A stretch of DNA of 33,845 nucleotides from contig JADMJR010000081.1 of NCBI GenBank assembly GCA_018780365.1, positions 1-33,845 of the forward strand, in the 5' to 3' direction. The DNA comes from Acidovorax sp. Lineage in GTDB: Bacteria > Pseudomonadota > Gammaproteobacteria > Burkholderiales > Burkholderiaceae_C. Both the position numbers and the translations under genes were made by a program. Within the stretch, counting starts at the first letter, position 1; each line of letters opens with the position of its first letter. Positions 1 through 7,892 of this stretch are shown here, one piece after another. The notes beneath the pieces are model-generated. The model worked only from the letters and a program-made list of their open reading frames with translations, was not told the DNA's origin and did not search any database.

Positions 1-2
1 TT

Positions 3-1406
3 GTGCTGCGCGTGTTCATGGCCGAGATCAAGCCCAGCGTGCGCGAGGTGATGGAGGACATGATGGTGGACACGGCCAACATCCTGGCCGAGCTGGCCAG
101 CGAGGACCTGGCCGCCGGGCGGCTGGCGGCGGGGGCCGACAACAGCAGCACCAGCCCGTTTGCCCAGCATGTGCGCCGCTATGCCACGCGGCCCATTGAT
201 GCGGCGATCTGGGGCTTCTCCAAGCAGTCTCTGGACTACCGCATCTATGTGACCGACACCACGGGGCGTGTGCTGTTCGACTCGGAGAACCGTGCCATCG
301 GCGCCGACTATTCGCGGTGGCGCGATGTGGCGCGCACGCTGCGGGGTGAATACGGCGCGCGCTCCACGCGCGATGTGGAGGACGACGACACCAGCGGCGT
401 GATGCATGTGGCCGCGCCCATCTATGTGCAGGAGCGGATCGCGGGCGTGCTCACGGTGGCCAAGCCCACGCGCACGGTGCAGCGTTTTATCGACCGTGCC
501 GAACGCAAGGTGTTCATGGGCGGCCTCTTGCTGCTGGCGCTCTCGGCCGCCGTGGGCGTGGCGGTGACGCTGTGGATGGTGTGGAACGTGCGCCGCCTGC
601 GCGACTACGCCTTGAGCGTGCAGGGCCCGGCCGATGGCGAACGCCACGATGCCGACACCCCGCCCACCCCGGCCCTGGCCGTGCCCGAGGTGCCGGGTGA
701 GCTGGGCGACCTGGCCCGCGCCATGGACCGCATGCGCGCCCGGCTGGAGGGGCGCGACTACATCGAAGGCTATGTGCGCGCGCTGACCCACGAACTCAAA
801 AGCCCCGTGGCGGCCATCCGCGGCGCAGGCGAGCTGCTGCAGGACGAGCTGCCCGCCGCCGACCGCGCCGAATTCGCGACCCAGGTGGTGCAGCAAAGCG
901 AGCGCCTGCAGCGCATCATCGACCGCTTGCTGGAGCTGTCCAAGCTGGAGCAGCGCCACCATGCCGAGGGCCGCGCACCCGTGGCCTTGCAGGCCTGCGC
1001 CGAGGCCGCCATCGGCCAGACGCGTGCCCGCGCCGCGCAACGCGGCATCAGCCTGGCGCTGGCGGGCAGTGGCCGCAACGGCCCCTGGGAGGCTGAGCTG
1101 GTCACCCTGGCGCTGACCAACCTGCTCGACAACGCCATCGACTTTGCGCCCGCAGGCAGCGCGGTGCAGGTGGAACTCGATGGCACCACCGTGGCCGTGC
1201 AAGACAGCGGCCCCGGCGTGCCCGACTACGCCCTGCCCCGCCTGGGCGAACGTTTCTTCACCACCGCGCGGCCGGGCGGCGAACGCAGCGGATCGGGCCT
1301 GGGGCTGGCCATCGTGCAGCGGGTGATGGCGCTGCATGGGGGGCAGATGGTGGTGCGCAACACCACACCCGGCCTGCGGGTGGCGCTGGAGTTTCCGGCC
1401 GCCTGA
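3..1406 (+). CDS. creC: Sensor histidine kinase CreC (5' end missing)
   Basis: Inner-membrane sensor kinase of the CreBC two-component system. The reading frame is open to the left edge; compared with E. coli CreC from memory, roughly the first 25 residues, including the first membrane helix, lie outside the window. Visible in order: periplasmic sensor segment (about residues 5-165, with the family-typical LFDSENRAIGADYSRW and YGARST stretches), second membrane helix (about 173-195), HAMP-like linker, H-box ALTHELKSP with the phosphoacceptor His at about residue 263, N-box NLLDNAIDF (Asn about 377), G1 box DSGPGVPDYAL and G2 box GSGLGLAIV. All catalytic boxes are intact. creD follows after 101 bp, so creB is expected just upstream, outside the window. 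Identification is strong because the sensor segment, not only the kinase core, resembles CreC. Confidence 0.93.
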   Translation: MLRVFMAEIKPSVREVMEDMMVDTANILAELASEDLAAGRLAAGADNSSTSPFAQHVRRYATRPIDAAIWGFSKQSLDYRIYVTDTTGRVLFDSENRAIGADYSRWRDVARTLRGEYGARSTRDVEDDDTSGVMHVAAPIYVQERIAGVLTVAKPTRTVQRFIDRAERKVFMGGLLLLALSAAVGVAVTLWMVWNVRRLRDYALSVQGPADGERHDADTPPTPALAVPEVPGELGDLARAMDRMRARLEGRDYIEGYVRALTHELKSPVAAIRGAGELLQDELPAADRAEFATQVVQQSERLQRIIDRLLELSKLEQRHHAEGRAPVALQACAEAAIGQTRARAAQRGISLALAGSGRNGPWEAELVTLALTNLLDNAIDFAPAGSAVQVELDGTTVAVQDSGPGVPDYALPRLGERFFTTARPGGERSGSGLGLAIVQRVMALHGGQMVVRNTTPGLRVALEFPAA

Positions 1407-1437
1407 CCGGCCGCTCTCGGGCCGCTGCGCCCGCCAC

Positions 1438-1473
1438 TTCACACTGGCCTCACAAACTTCATAGCGCCCTCAC
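1438..1473 (+). promoter_or_regulatory. Tandem Cre-tag-like CreB binding sites before creD
   Basis: In the creC-creD gap the sequence reads TTCAC-N6-CTCAC (1438-1453) followed by TTCAT-N6-CTCAC (1458-1473). The E. coli CreB recognition tag is TTCAC-N6-TTCAC, so each copy differs at only one or two positions. The four pentamers start at 1438, 1449, 1458 and 1469, about one helical turn apart, as expected for tandem binding of an OmpR/PhoB-family regulator. Position before creD, the classical CreB target, supports the call. No clear -10/-35 pair was identified. Confidence 0.6.
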
Positions 1474-1507
1474 ACCAGGCCACAACACTGCCTCCACAAC
1501 ATCACTT

Positions 1508-2956
1508 GTGGAGGATCTCTTGTTCAAACACCCCCTGTTCACCAAACTGGCTGCGCTGGCAGTCATCACCATGCTGCTGCTCTTTGGCTTGGGGCTGGTC
1601 GAAAATGTGGTGCGCGACCGGCTGCGCTACCGCAGCATCACCGCGCAAAGCGTGGCCGAAAGCCTGGCCGGTCCGCAGACGTTGATGGGCCCCATGATTC
1701 ACAGCGCCTGCGTGGAGAGCTGGGATGTGGAGACGGGCAAGGGCGACGAGCGCCGCATGGTGGAGCAGCGCCGCGAGTTCCTGCTCACCGCCATGCCCGA
1801 GCAGCTCAAGCTCAGCACGGGCGCCGCGATGGAAGAACGTGCGCGCGGGCTGCACAAGGTGAACACCTACAACCTCAAGGCCCACGTCACGGCGCAGTGG
1901 GGGTCGCTGGCCAGCCTGCAGCCGCACAGCACCATGAAGAACTCGCGCATGCACTGCGGCGCCCCCATCGTCATGATGGCCGTGGGCGATGCACGCGGCA
2001 TCCGCACCGCCCAGCTCACGATGGCGGACCAGGCCATGGCCCTCAAGCCCGGCACCTTCCACCCCACCTACAGCCGGGGCCTGCATGCCATGCTGCCGGA
2101 ATCGGTGCGCGGCAAGGCCGATGGCCTGACGGCCACGCTGGACCTGGAACTGGTGGGCACCGAGCGCCTGGCCATCGTGCCGCTGGGTGGCAACACCGAG
2201 GTGCTGATGACCAGCAGCTGGCCCCATCCCTCGTTTGCGGGCCGCTTTCTGCCGTCGGAGCGCGAGGTCAAAAAAACCGGCTTCTCGGCCCAGTGGCGCC
2301 TGTCGTCGCTGGCCACCACGGCCCAGGCCGACATTGCCAACGGCAAACGCATCTGCCTGGGCACCGACGAGGGCAGCGACTACGCACATACCGGCGGGGC
2401 CACCCCCAGCGACTGCGCCGACAGCTTCAGCGTGGCTTTCATCGACCCGGTGAACCCCTACTCCCTCTCGGACCGCGCCACCAAATACGGCGTGTTGTTC
2501 ATCGCCCTCACCTTCGTGGCCGTGGGCCTGTTCGAGCTGATGAAGAAGCTGCGTGTGCACCCCGTGCAGTACCTGCTGGTGGGCAGTGCGCTGTGCAGCT
2601 TCTTTTTGCTGCTGGTGAGCCTGTCGGAGCACCTGCCGTTTGGCATCTCTTACGCCATTGCCGCCACCGCCTGTGTGCTGCTGCTCGCCTACTACGCCAG
2701 CCACATGCTGGGCAGCCTGGCGCGCGGCATCCCGCTGGGGGCGGGCATTGCGCTGCTGTATGGCCTGCTGTATGTGCTGCTGCAGCTGGAGCAGACGGCG
2801 CTGGTGGTGGGCGCGATTGCACTTTTCCTGGTCCTGGCCGCCGTGATGGTGCTGACCCGCAAGGTGAACTGGTACGGGCTGTCGCAAGGCAGCACGCCCA
2901 GCCGACCCATGCCCCCCACGGCCCGCCCGGCCGCCCCCCGCACGGAGGCCCCATGA
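1508..2956 (+). CDS. creD: Inner membrane protein CreD
   Basis: CreD is an inner-membrane protein induced by CreBC; in several Gram-negative bacteria its level affects beta-lactam response and envelope integrity, but its molecular activity is not settled. The 482-residue product has an N-terminal membrane helix (about 12-32), a large periplasmic domain with family-typical stretches (GPQTLMGPMI, VGDARGI, SNWPHPSF-like SSWPHPSFAGRFLP, LSDRATKYG) and five to six C-terminal helices (about 325-455), ending in a polar Pro-rich tail. The GTG start at 1508 gives MEDLLFKHPLF; a TTG at 1520 is the alternative. It follows creC by 101 bp, with tandem Cre-like tags between them, and its stop overlaps the start of the next gene (ATGA). 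Confidence 0.92.
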   Translation: MEDLLFKHPLFTKLAALAVITMLLLFGLGLVENVVRDRLRYRSITAQSVAESLAGPQTLMGPMIHSACVESWDVETGKGDERRMVEQRREFLLTAMPEQLKLSTGAAMEERARGLHKVNTYNLKAHVTAQWGSLASLQPHSTMKNSRMHCGAPIVMMAVGDARGIRTAQLTMADQAMALKPGTFHPTYSRGLHAMLPESVRGKADGLTATLDLELVGTERLAIVPLGGNTEVLMTSSWPHPSFAGRFLPSEREVKKTGFSAQWRLSSLATTAQADIANGKRICLGTDEGSDYAHTGGATPSDCADSFSVAFIDPVNPYSLSDRATKYGVLFIALTFVAVGLFELMKKLRVHPVQYLLVGSALCSFFLLLVSLSEHLPFGISYAIAATACVLLLAYYASHMLGSLARGIPLGAGIALLYGLLYVLLQLEQTALVVGAIALFLVLAAVMVLTRKVNWYGLSQGSTPSRPMPPTARPAAPRTEAP

Positions 2957-3297
2957 GAGCGCTCGCGGCCCCCACCCCATCCACGGCGCCCACGGCCTGG
3001 GCGCGGCACCTGGCACAGAACCCGGCAGACCCGGCCGCCGCCGCCCACCGGCCGACCCTGACGGCGGCCGAGGCCGAGCGCGTGCAGCGCCACCGCGATC
3101 AGCTGATGGGCGCCCTGCGGGCCCAGGACCGGCTGGCGCTGCTGAGCGCCAAACAACAGGTGCTGGAAGCGGCGTTCCGCCCCAACGACGCCCAGGGCCC
3201 GGCCAGCACGGCGGATTCACCAGCCCTGCGCCAGGCGCTGCGGGATCTGTCGTGGCGCATGGCGGGCCTGCTGCTGCCACGCAGTGCGCGGCACTGA
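2953..3297 (+). CDS. Small hypothetical protein coupled to creD
   Basis: A 114-residue product that I do not recognise. The start is well supported: ATG overlaps the creD stop as ATGA, and a good ribosome-binding site (GGAGG, 2944-2948) sits a few bases upstream inside creD. The sequence is Ala/Arg/Gln rich, with no signal peptide or membrane helix. The N-terminal 35 residues look disordered (Ala/Pro/Thr) and residues about 36-75 (AEAERVQRHRDQLMGALR...) look like an amphipathic helix or short coiled coil. Position suggests co-expression with creD under CreBC. No function is claimed. An overlapping frame in creD extends further upstream but is only a shadow of creD. Confidence 0.7.
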   Translation: MRALAAPTPSTAPTAWARHLAQNPADPAAAAHRPTLTAAEAERVQRHRDQLMGALRAQDRLALLSAKQQVLEAAFRPNDAQGPASTADSPALRQALRDLSWRMAGLLLPRSARH

Positions 3298-3316
3298 GCA
3301 TGCGCCGCCATGTCAG

Positions 3317-3373
3317 CAAAAATAGGCTTCTGCGCCTTGCCCATATGCGTTTTAAGCTATCAAAACAAGAGCG
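3317..3373 (+). repeat. Dispersed hairpin repeat, copy A
   Basis: AT-richer block between the convergent gene ends at 3297 and 3381. It reads AAAAATAGGCTTCTGCGC, then CATATGCG, then GCTATCAAAACAAGAGC, in the same order and spacing as the blocks at 11454-11508, 15101-15155 and 25359-25418. The terminal GCTAT...AGAGC hairpin is imperfect here. I associate this kind of element with Comamonadaceae genomes. Confidence 0.6.
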
Positions 3374-3380
3374 TTCGCCA

Positions 3381-4427
3381 CTACACCACCACGGTGCGGC
3401 TTCGGCCTTCGCGCTTGGCGGTGTACAGCGCCGAATCCAGCACACGCAGCGTGACATCCAGCGGGCGCAGCGGGTCGAAGAGGGTCAGCCCCATGCTGAC
3501 GGCCAGCACCAGCGGCGGCTCGATGCCGGGCAGGGCGTGCGCGGCCAGCGCGGCATGCACACGCTGCGCCACCACCTGGGCCTGGTCCACCCGGGTGGCG
3601 GGCAGCAGGGCCAGGAACTCCTCGCCACCCCAGCGGCTCACCACGTCGGCCGCGCGGAACACGTCGCGGCACAGCGTGGCCAGCAGCTGCAGTGCCTGGT
3701 CTCCCACATGGTGGCCGTGCATGTCGTTCACGCGTTTGAAGTGGTCGATGTCCATCATCAAAAGGCAGGCGGGCTCACTGCTGCGTTGCAGCAGGGCCAG
3801 CTCCTGCCGCAAGCGCTCGGTGAAGGAGCGGCGATTGGCCAGCCCCGTCAGCACATCGGTATGGGCCAGCACGGCCATCTGCTGGCGGGCGGCCTCCAGG
3901 TCGGCCAACATCTGGCCCTGGAGATCGTTGGCGCGCTTGAGCTCCAGCAGCCGGACCACCTGGCACGCCAGGGAGCTCAGCAGGTCCAGCACCTTTTGGG
4001 CCAACACGCGCGGCCGGTGGTCCAGCACGCACAGCGTGCCCAGAGCGTATCCATCGGGCGTGATCAGCGGGGCCCCGGCGTAAAAGCGCAGCGGATTTTC
4101 CTGGGTGACGATGTCGAAATGCGCAAAACGCGCATCCAGCGCCAGATCGGGCACGGTGAACACCCCCGACTGCTGGATGGCGTAACGGCACACGGACTGG
4201 TTGAGCGGAGTTTCCCGCGCCGGGAGCCCCAGCGATGCCTTGAACCACTGGCGATCGTGGTCCACGAAGCTGATCAGGGCCACGGGCGCTTCACACACAT
4301 GGCCAGCAATATCGGCCAGCTCGTCGTAGGCCGGCTCCATCGGGGTGTCGAGAATGCCGTAGCGCTGCAGGGCCTGCAGGCGCTCGGCGTCATCGCCCGG
4401 GGCAGCGGGAGAAGGGGAATCAGCCAT
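3381..4427 (-). CDS. Diguanylate cyclase with GAF sensor domain
   Basis: Predicted cytoplasmic enzyme making cyclic di-GMP from two GTP. The 348-residue product has an N-terminal GAF domain (about 20-160, typical ERLQALQRYGILDTP entry and a GAPLITPDG segment), a helical linker (about 160-185) and a GGDEF domain (about 186-348). The active-site motif is GGEEF (267-271), a competent variant, and an inhibitory site RAAD (258-261) lies exactly five residues before it, so product feedback inhibition is expected. No EAL domain is present. The start MADSPSPAA was chosen because homology-like sequence begins there; the frame continues upstream through low-complexity Arg-rich sequence, and an alternative ATG lies at 4454. 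A hemerythrin gene lies 148 bp upstream on the same strand. The GAF ligand is unknown. Confidence 0.9.
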   Translation of the reverse strand: MADSPSPAAPGDDAERLQALQRYGILDTPMEPAYDELADIAGHVCEAPVALISFVDHDRQWFKASLGLPARETPLNQSVCRYAIQQSGVFTVPDLALDARFAHFDIVTQENPLRFYAGAPLITPDGYALGTLCVLDHRPRVLAQKVLDLLSSLACQVVRLLELKRANDLQGQMLADLEAARQQMAVLAHTDVLTGLANRRSFTERLRQELALLQRSSEPACLLMMDIDHFKRVNDMHGHHVGDQALQLLATLCRDVFRAADVVSRWGGEEFLALLPATRVDQAQVVAQRVHAALAAHALPGIEPPLVLAVSMGLTLFDPLRPLDVTLRVLDSALYTAKREGRSRTVVV

Positions 4428-4575
4428 GGAGCGAAGCGGCGTCGCCGCCAACATTTGCCTTGAGATCAGGCAGCATGCCACACAAGTGTGGCCCCGCGCA
4501 CGGGTGAAAGCACGCTTGCGGCGAGTGCCGTGTACGCCCCGGGGGCGCCAGCCCAGTCGGCCGCAGCGCGGTCGC

Positions 4576-5103
4576 TCAGGCCGCGACTGGCTGTGTGTCC
4601 TGCATGCCGGCGCCCCCGGATTCCTCGGCAGTATCCGAGCAGGTCGCGCCACCACAGCCATGGATCAGCGCGCCAGGCAGCGCCTGCGGCGCATGCACCA
4701 CGCCCGTGGCCGGGTCAAACCCCACGCGGCGCAGGTGCAGCGCCAGCGCCGCGTCCATGCTCTGCGCATGCTGGGGGAACCACAGGGCCAGCTCGCTCGC
4801 CATCACACGCAGCACCTTCAGGTCGCCTTGCTCAGCCCGCGCCGCGCCTTCGCGCATCACCTGCAGCACCACCCGGTGCTGCATGCTGTGGCAATTGCCC
4901 GATGCAAAGCGGGTGGAGGCCATCCAGGCATCCTCCTGGCCGAAATGCTGATCGGTGTGCTCCACCAGCGCCAGCCAGGCGGCGAGCAGTTGCGCGTCCT
5001 CGGCGCGGTCCACCGCCGCCAGCAGATCCACGAACTCCCGGTGGGTGTCGTCCATCAGGGGCAGGTCCAGGTTCAGCGCATCCGACCATTCGAGTTGGGC
5101 CAT
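4576..5103 (-). CDS. Bacteriohemerythrin-like protein
   Basis: Single-domain hemerythrin of 175 residues, expected to carry a diiron centre that binds O2 reversibly for sensing, storage or delivery. All ligands are visible: His21, His53 and Glu57 (HxxxE), His72 and His76 (HxxxH), His112 and Asp117 (HxxxxD), spaced as in canonical bacteriohemerythrins. A C-terminal extension of about 45 residues holds two Cys (CGGATC) and is acidic and probably disordered. The start at 5103 (MAQLEWSD) has AGGGA five bases upstream; an upstream in-frame Met would add eight residues without a better site. It lies upstream of the diguanylate cyclase on the same strand, so a link between oxygen or redox and c-di-GMP is possible but not shown. 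Confidence 0.9.
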   Translation of the reverse strand: MAQLEWSDALNLDLPLMDDTHREFVDLLAAVDRAEDAQLLAAWLALVEHTDQHFGQEDAWMASTRFASGNCHSMQHRVVLQVMREGAARAEQGDLKVLRVMASELALWFPQHAQSMDAALALHLRRVGFDPATGVVHAPQALPGALIHGCGGATCSDTAEESGGAGMQDTQPVAA

Positions 5104-5206
5104 GGGAATCCCTTTGCATCCAGACAAAACGCGAGCTTAGAAGCGCCCGCACCGGTGGGTTTTGATGCAGGTCATGGCCTGTTCGTGGCACGGTGGCCTC
5201 CTTCAC

Positions 5207-5246
5207 AAAACGGCAACGGGCGGCACCTTGCACCCAGGCACCGCCC
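5207..5246 (-). terminator. Possible terminator after the CsbD-like gene
   Basis: On the minus strand an imperfect 10-bp inverted repeat (arms at 5218-5227 and 5237-5246, two G-U pairs as RNA) lies about 45 bases after the stop of the CsbD-like gene and is followed, eight bases on, by a short T run (TTTT). The T tract is weak, so termination may be partial. Confidence 0.35.
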
Positions 5247-5292
5247 TAGCGGCACGCCACAGGGGGCGCACCGCACCGGGAGCATCAGTGGA

Positions 5293-5511
5293 TCAGTCGT
5301 TGAAACGGAAGTCCGGGTGGCGGTCCTGCCATTCCTTGAGCTGCTTTTCGGCCGCGTCGCGTGCGATGCCCTGGCGTTCCTGCAACTTGCCCAGGAACTG
5401 CTCGCGCTGGCCGTCGATGACATCAAAATCGTCGTTCGTGAGCTTGCCCCACTGCTCGATCATCTTGCCCTTGAACTGCTTCCAGTTGCCCTTGATGGTG
5501 TCTTCATTCAT
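5293..5511 (-). CDS. CsbD-like general stress protein
   Basis: A 72-residue hydrophilic protein of the CsbD family (E. coli YjbJ, B. subtilis CsbD), abundant under general stress but of unknown biochemical role. The hallmark N-terminus MNEDTIKGNWKQFKGK and the following KLTNDDFDVIDG segment are present, and the length is typical. The start at 5511 has GGAAGGA about eight bases upstream. An inverted repeat at 5580-5607 lies about 70 bp upstream of the start and could be an operator. A weak terminator follows at 5207-5246. It is probably a single-gene unit, although the hemerythrin gene follows on the same strand after 189 bp. Confidence 0.93.
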   Translation of the reverse strand: MNEDTIKGNWKQFKGKMIEQWGKLTNDDFDVIDGQREQFLGKLQERQGIARDAAEKQLKEWQDRHPDFRFND

Positions 5512-5579
5512 GGCATGCATCCTTCCAAAACGTCGCACCAGCCATCCACTCGGAATGCGTGGAACCGTTGCATGATGCG

Positions 5580-5607
5580 ATGGAATCCACTGTAAAAATG
5601 ATTCCAT
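5580..5607. promoter_or_regulatory. Inverted repeat upstream of the CsbD-like gene
   Basis: A perfect 8-bp inverted repeat, ATGGAATC (5580-5587) and GATTCCAT (5600-5607), separated by 12 AT-rich bases. It lies in the 396-bp divergent gap (5512-5907) between the CsbD-like gene and the DUF1800 gene. The arm size and the 20-bp centre-to-centre distance suit a dimeric repressor or activator; a hairpin is equally possible. I recognise nothing else firm in this gap and no confident sigma-70 promoter. Confidence 0.4.
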
Positions 5608-5907
5608 GCGGGCGCCGTAGTCCATGCCACGCAGCACCCGTGGGCTCAGGACTACGGGGCTGAAGGACATCACCGACGCCAGGGGTGCAACACCGCAGCG
5701 GCAGGGTGGATGGCGGCGCCAGGCCTTGGCGCAAGGCCGTGGATACCCACAAAGTGTTGCAATTGCCCATCATTCACGCCCCAGGTCCAACACGCCGCTC
5801 CAAGGCGCTGTTTCGGTTGGTAACACTTGTGTGTCCGTCGGCCGTCTGCCGTGTGATTAAGTGACGGTTGCGCTCCTTGGACAGCGCGCGTTTCACCACG
5901 ACCACCC

Positions 5908-7884
5908 ATGAAAAACACATACGAGGAACCTCTGGCCCCGCAGGTTGCAGAGGAAGTAGAGGGCGACTCTGTCACCACAGCACACACCGGCACCACAGAC
6001 CGCAGCCACGCGCCGCTGTTGACGGCCTTGTTCGCATCCACCGCCGCATTGGCGGCTTGCGGCGGGGGCGGCTCTGACAACCCGTCGGGCAGTGCGTCCG
6101 GCGGCCTCACGCCCATCACCTACCCGCCAGGCACGGCCCCCGCGCCGGCACCTGCGCCGGGAGCAGCAACCCCCAGCCCGGCGCCTGCCACACCCGCCCC
6201 GGCCCCCGCACCCACGCCGGCACCCGCCGCCGGCAACTACGCCTACCCTGCACCGGGTACCGACCCGGAAGCCGCCCGTTTTCTGCTGCAGGCACAGTTT
6301 TCGGCCTCTACCGCAGAGATTGCAGCCCTGCGCTCCACCACCTACGCCGACTGGCTGAGCAATCAGTTCAGCGCCTCCGCCAGCCAGACCGGCTGGGACT
6401 GGTTGAACCAGCGTGGCTACGCGGCCATCAGCGACAGCACCGCCTACTACGACAACTCCTACCCGGCGGACTACATGATCTGGAAACAGCTCATGACCTC
6501 CCCCGATGGTCTGCGCAAACGCGTGGCCCTGGCGCTCTCCGAAATCTGCGTGGTGTCGCTCACCGGGGTGGACATCACCTGGCGTTGCCATGCCATGGCC
6601 TGGTACTGGGACCAGCTGGTCAACAACGCGTTTGGCAACTACCGATCGATCCTGGAAGACATCACGCTGAACGCGGCGATGGGCTACTACCTCAACACCC
6701 GGGGCAACCAGAAGGAAAACGCGGCCACCGGCCGCCAGCCGGACGAGAACTACGCCCGCGAAATCATGCAGCTGATGTCCATCGGGCTCGTAGCGCTCAA
6801 CCCCGATGGCACCACCAAGAAGGACGGCGCGGGCAAACCCATCGACAGCTACACGATGGACGATGTGACCAACCTCGCAAGGGTGTTCACCGGCTACGAC
6901 TACGACCAGACACAGAACGTGCCCACCACCGTGCCGGGCACATCGCGGGTGGTGTCCAACACCACCTTTGCGCGCCTGCCCATGGCACTCAATGCATCGC
7001 GCCATTCCACGCTGGCAGCCACCTTCCTGGGCACCACGATTCCTGCCAACACGGCCGGGGCAACGGCGCTCCAAATGGCGCTGGACACCCTGTTCAACCA
7101 CCCCAACGTGGGCCCCTTCATCGGCAAGCAGCTGATCCAGCGCCTGGTCACCAGCAATCCCTCACCCGCCTACGTGGCCCGCGTCACCGCAGCCTTCAAC
7201 AACAATGGGGCTGGCGTGCGCGGCGACCTGCGCGCCGTGGTCCGCGCCATCCTGCTGGACGATGAGGCCCGCTCGCCCGCCGGGCTCACCCAGCCCGGTT
7301 TTGGCAAGCTGCGCGAGCCCATGCTGCGCTTGGTGCAGTGGGGCCGCACCTTTGGCCTGAACTCGACCCAAGGCAGCTGGAAAATCGGCGACCTGACCGA
7401 CCCCGGCTCCCGCCTGGGGCAAAGCCCGCTGCGCTCGCCGTCGGTGTTCAACTTCTTCCGGCCCGGCTATGTGCCCCCGTCTACCGCGCTGGCGGCCACC
7501 GGGGCTGTGGCGCCGGAGTTTCAGCTGGTCAACGAAAGCAGCGTGGGTGGCTACCTCAACTACATGCAGGGTGTCCTCCGCAACGGCATCTTTGTGAACG
7601 CCCCAGAGCTGCCCAACAACGCCAGCACGGCCAACAATGGCTACGACATCAAGGCCACCTACGCCAACGAGCTGGCCCTTGTGGCGGATGCAGACGCCCT
7701 GGTGGCGCGCATCAACATGCTGATGTGCGCAGGCCAGCTGTCGGCAGCCACGGTCAAGCTCATTTCAGACGCCCTGAAGGCGACGCCCGTCACGGCGGCC
7801 AGTTCGGACAGCGCCAAGCTCGACCGCGTAGCGGCCGCCGTCCTCCTGGTGATGGCTTCGGCCGAATACCTCGTTCAAAAGTAA
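5908..7884 (+). CDS. DUF1800 family exported protein
   Basis: A 658-residue DUF1800 protein; the biochemical function of the family is not established. Residues about 35-52 form a hydrophobic stretch ending in LAAC followed by Gly residues, a possible lipobox, although it starts unusually deep in the protein. An Ala/Pro-rich linker (about 72-110) follows, then the DUF1800 domain to the C-terminus. Typical segments are LRKRVALALSEI, the NQKENAATGRQPDENYAREI region, MQLMSIGL, the IGKQLIQRLVTSNPSPAYV region and a late FNFFRPGYVPP. The next gene encodes a DUF1501 protein and starts eight bases after the stop; the two families commonly occur as a pair, which supports both calls. No clear Shine-Dalgarno sequence precedes the ATG, so the true start could differ. 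Confidence 0.88.
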   Translation: MKNTYEEPLAPQVAEEVEGDSVTTAHTGTTDRSHAPLLTALFASTAALAACGGGGSDNPSGSASGGLTPITYPPGTAPAPAPAPGAATPSPAPATPAPAPAPTPAPAAGNYAYPAPGTDPEAARFLLQAQFSASTAEIAALRSTTYADWLSNQFSASASQTGWDWLNQRGYAAISDSTAYYDNSYPADYMIWKQLMTSPDGLRKRVALALSEICVVSLTGVDITWRCHAMAWYWDQLVNNAFGNYRSILEDITLNAAMGYYLNTRGNQKENAATGRQPDENYAREIMQLMSIGLVALNPDGTTKKDGAGKPIDSYTMDDVTNLARVFTGYDYDQTQNVPTTVPGTSRVVSNTTFARLPMALNASRHSTLAATFLGTTIPANTAGATALQMALDTLFNHPNVGPFIGKQLIQRLVTSNPSPAYVARVTAAFNNNGAGVRGDLRAVVRAILLDDEARSPAGLTQPGFGKLREPMLRLVQWGRTFGLNSTQGSWKIGDLTDPGSRLGQSPLRSPSVFNFFRPGYVPPSTALAATGAVAPEFQLVNESSVGGYLNYMQGVLRNGIFVNAPELPNNASTANNGYDIKATYANELALVADADALVARINMLMCAGQLSAATVKLISDALKATPVTAASSDSAKLDRVAAAVLLVMASAEYLVQK

Positions 7885-7892
7885 GCCCCGCC

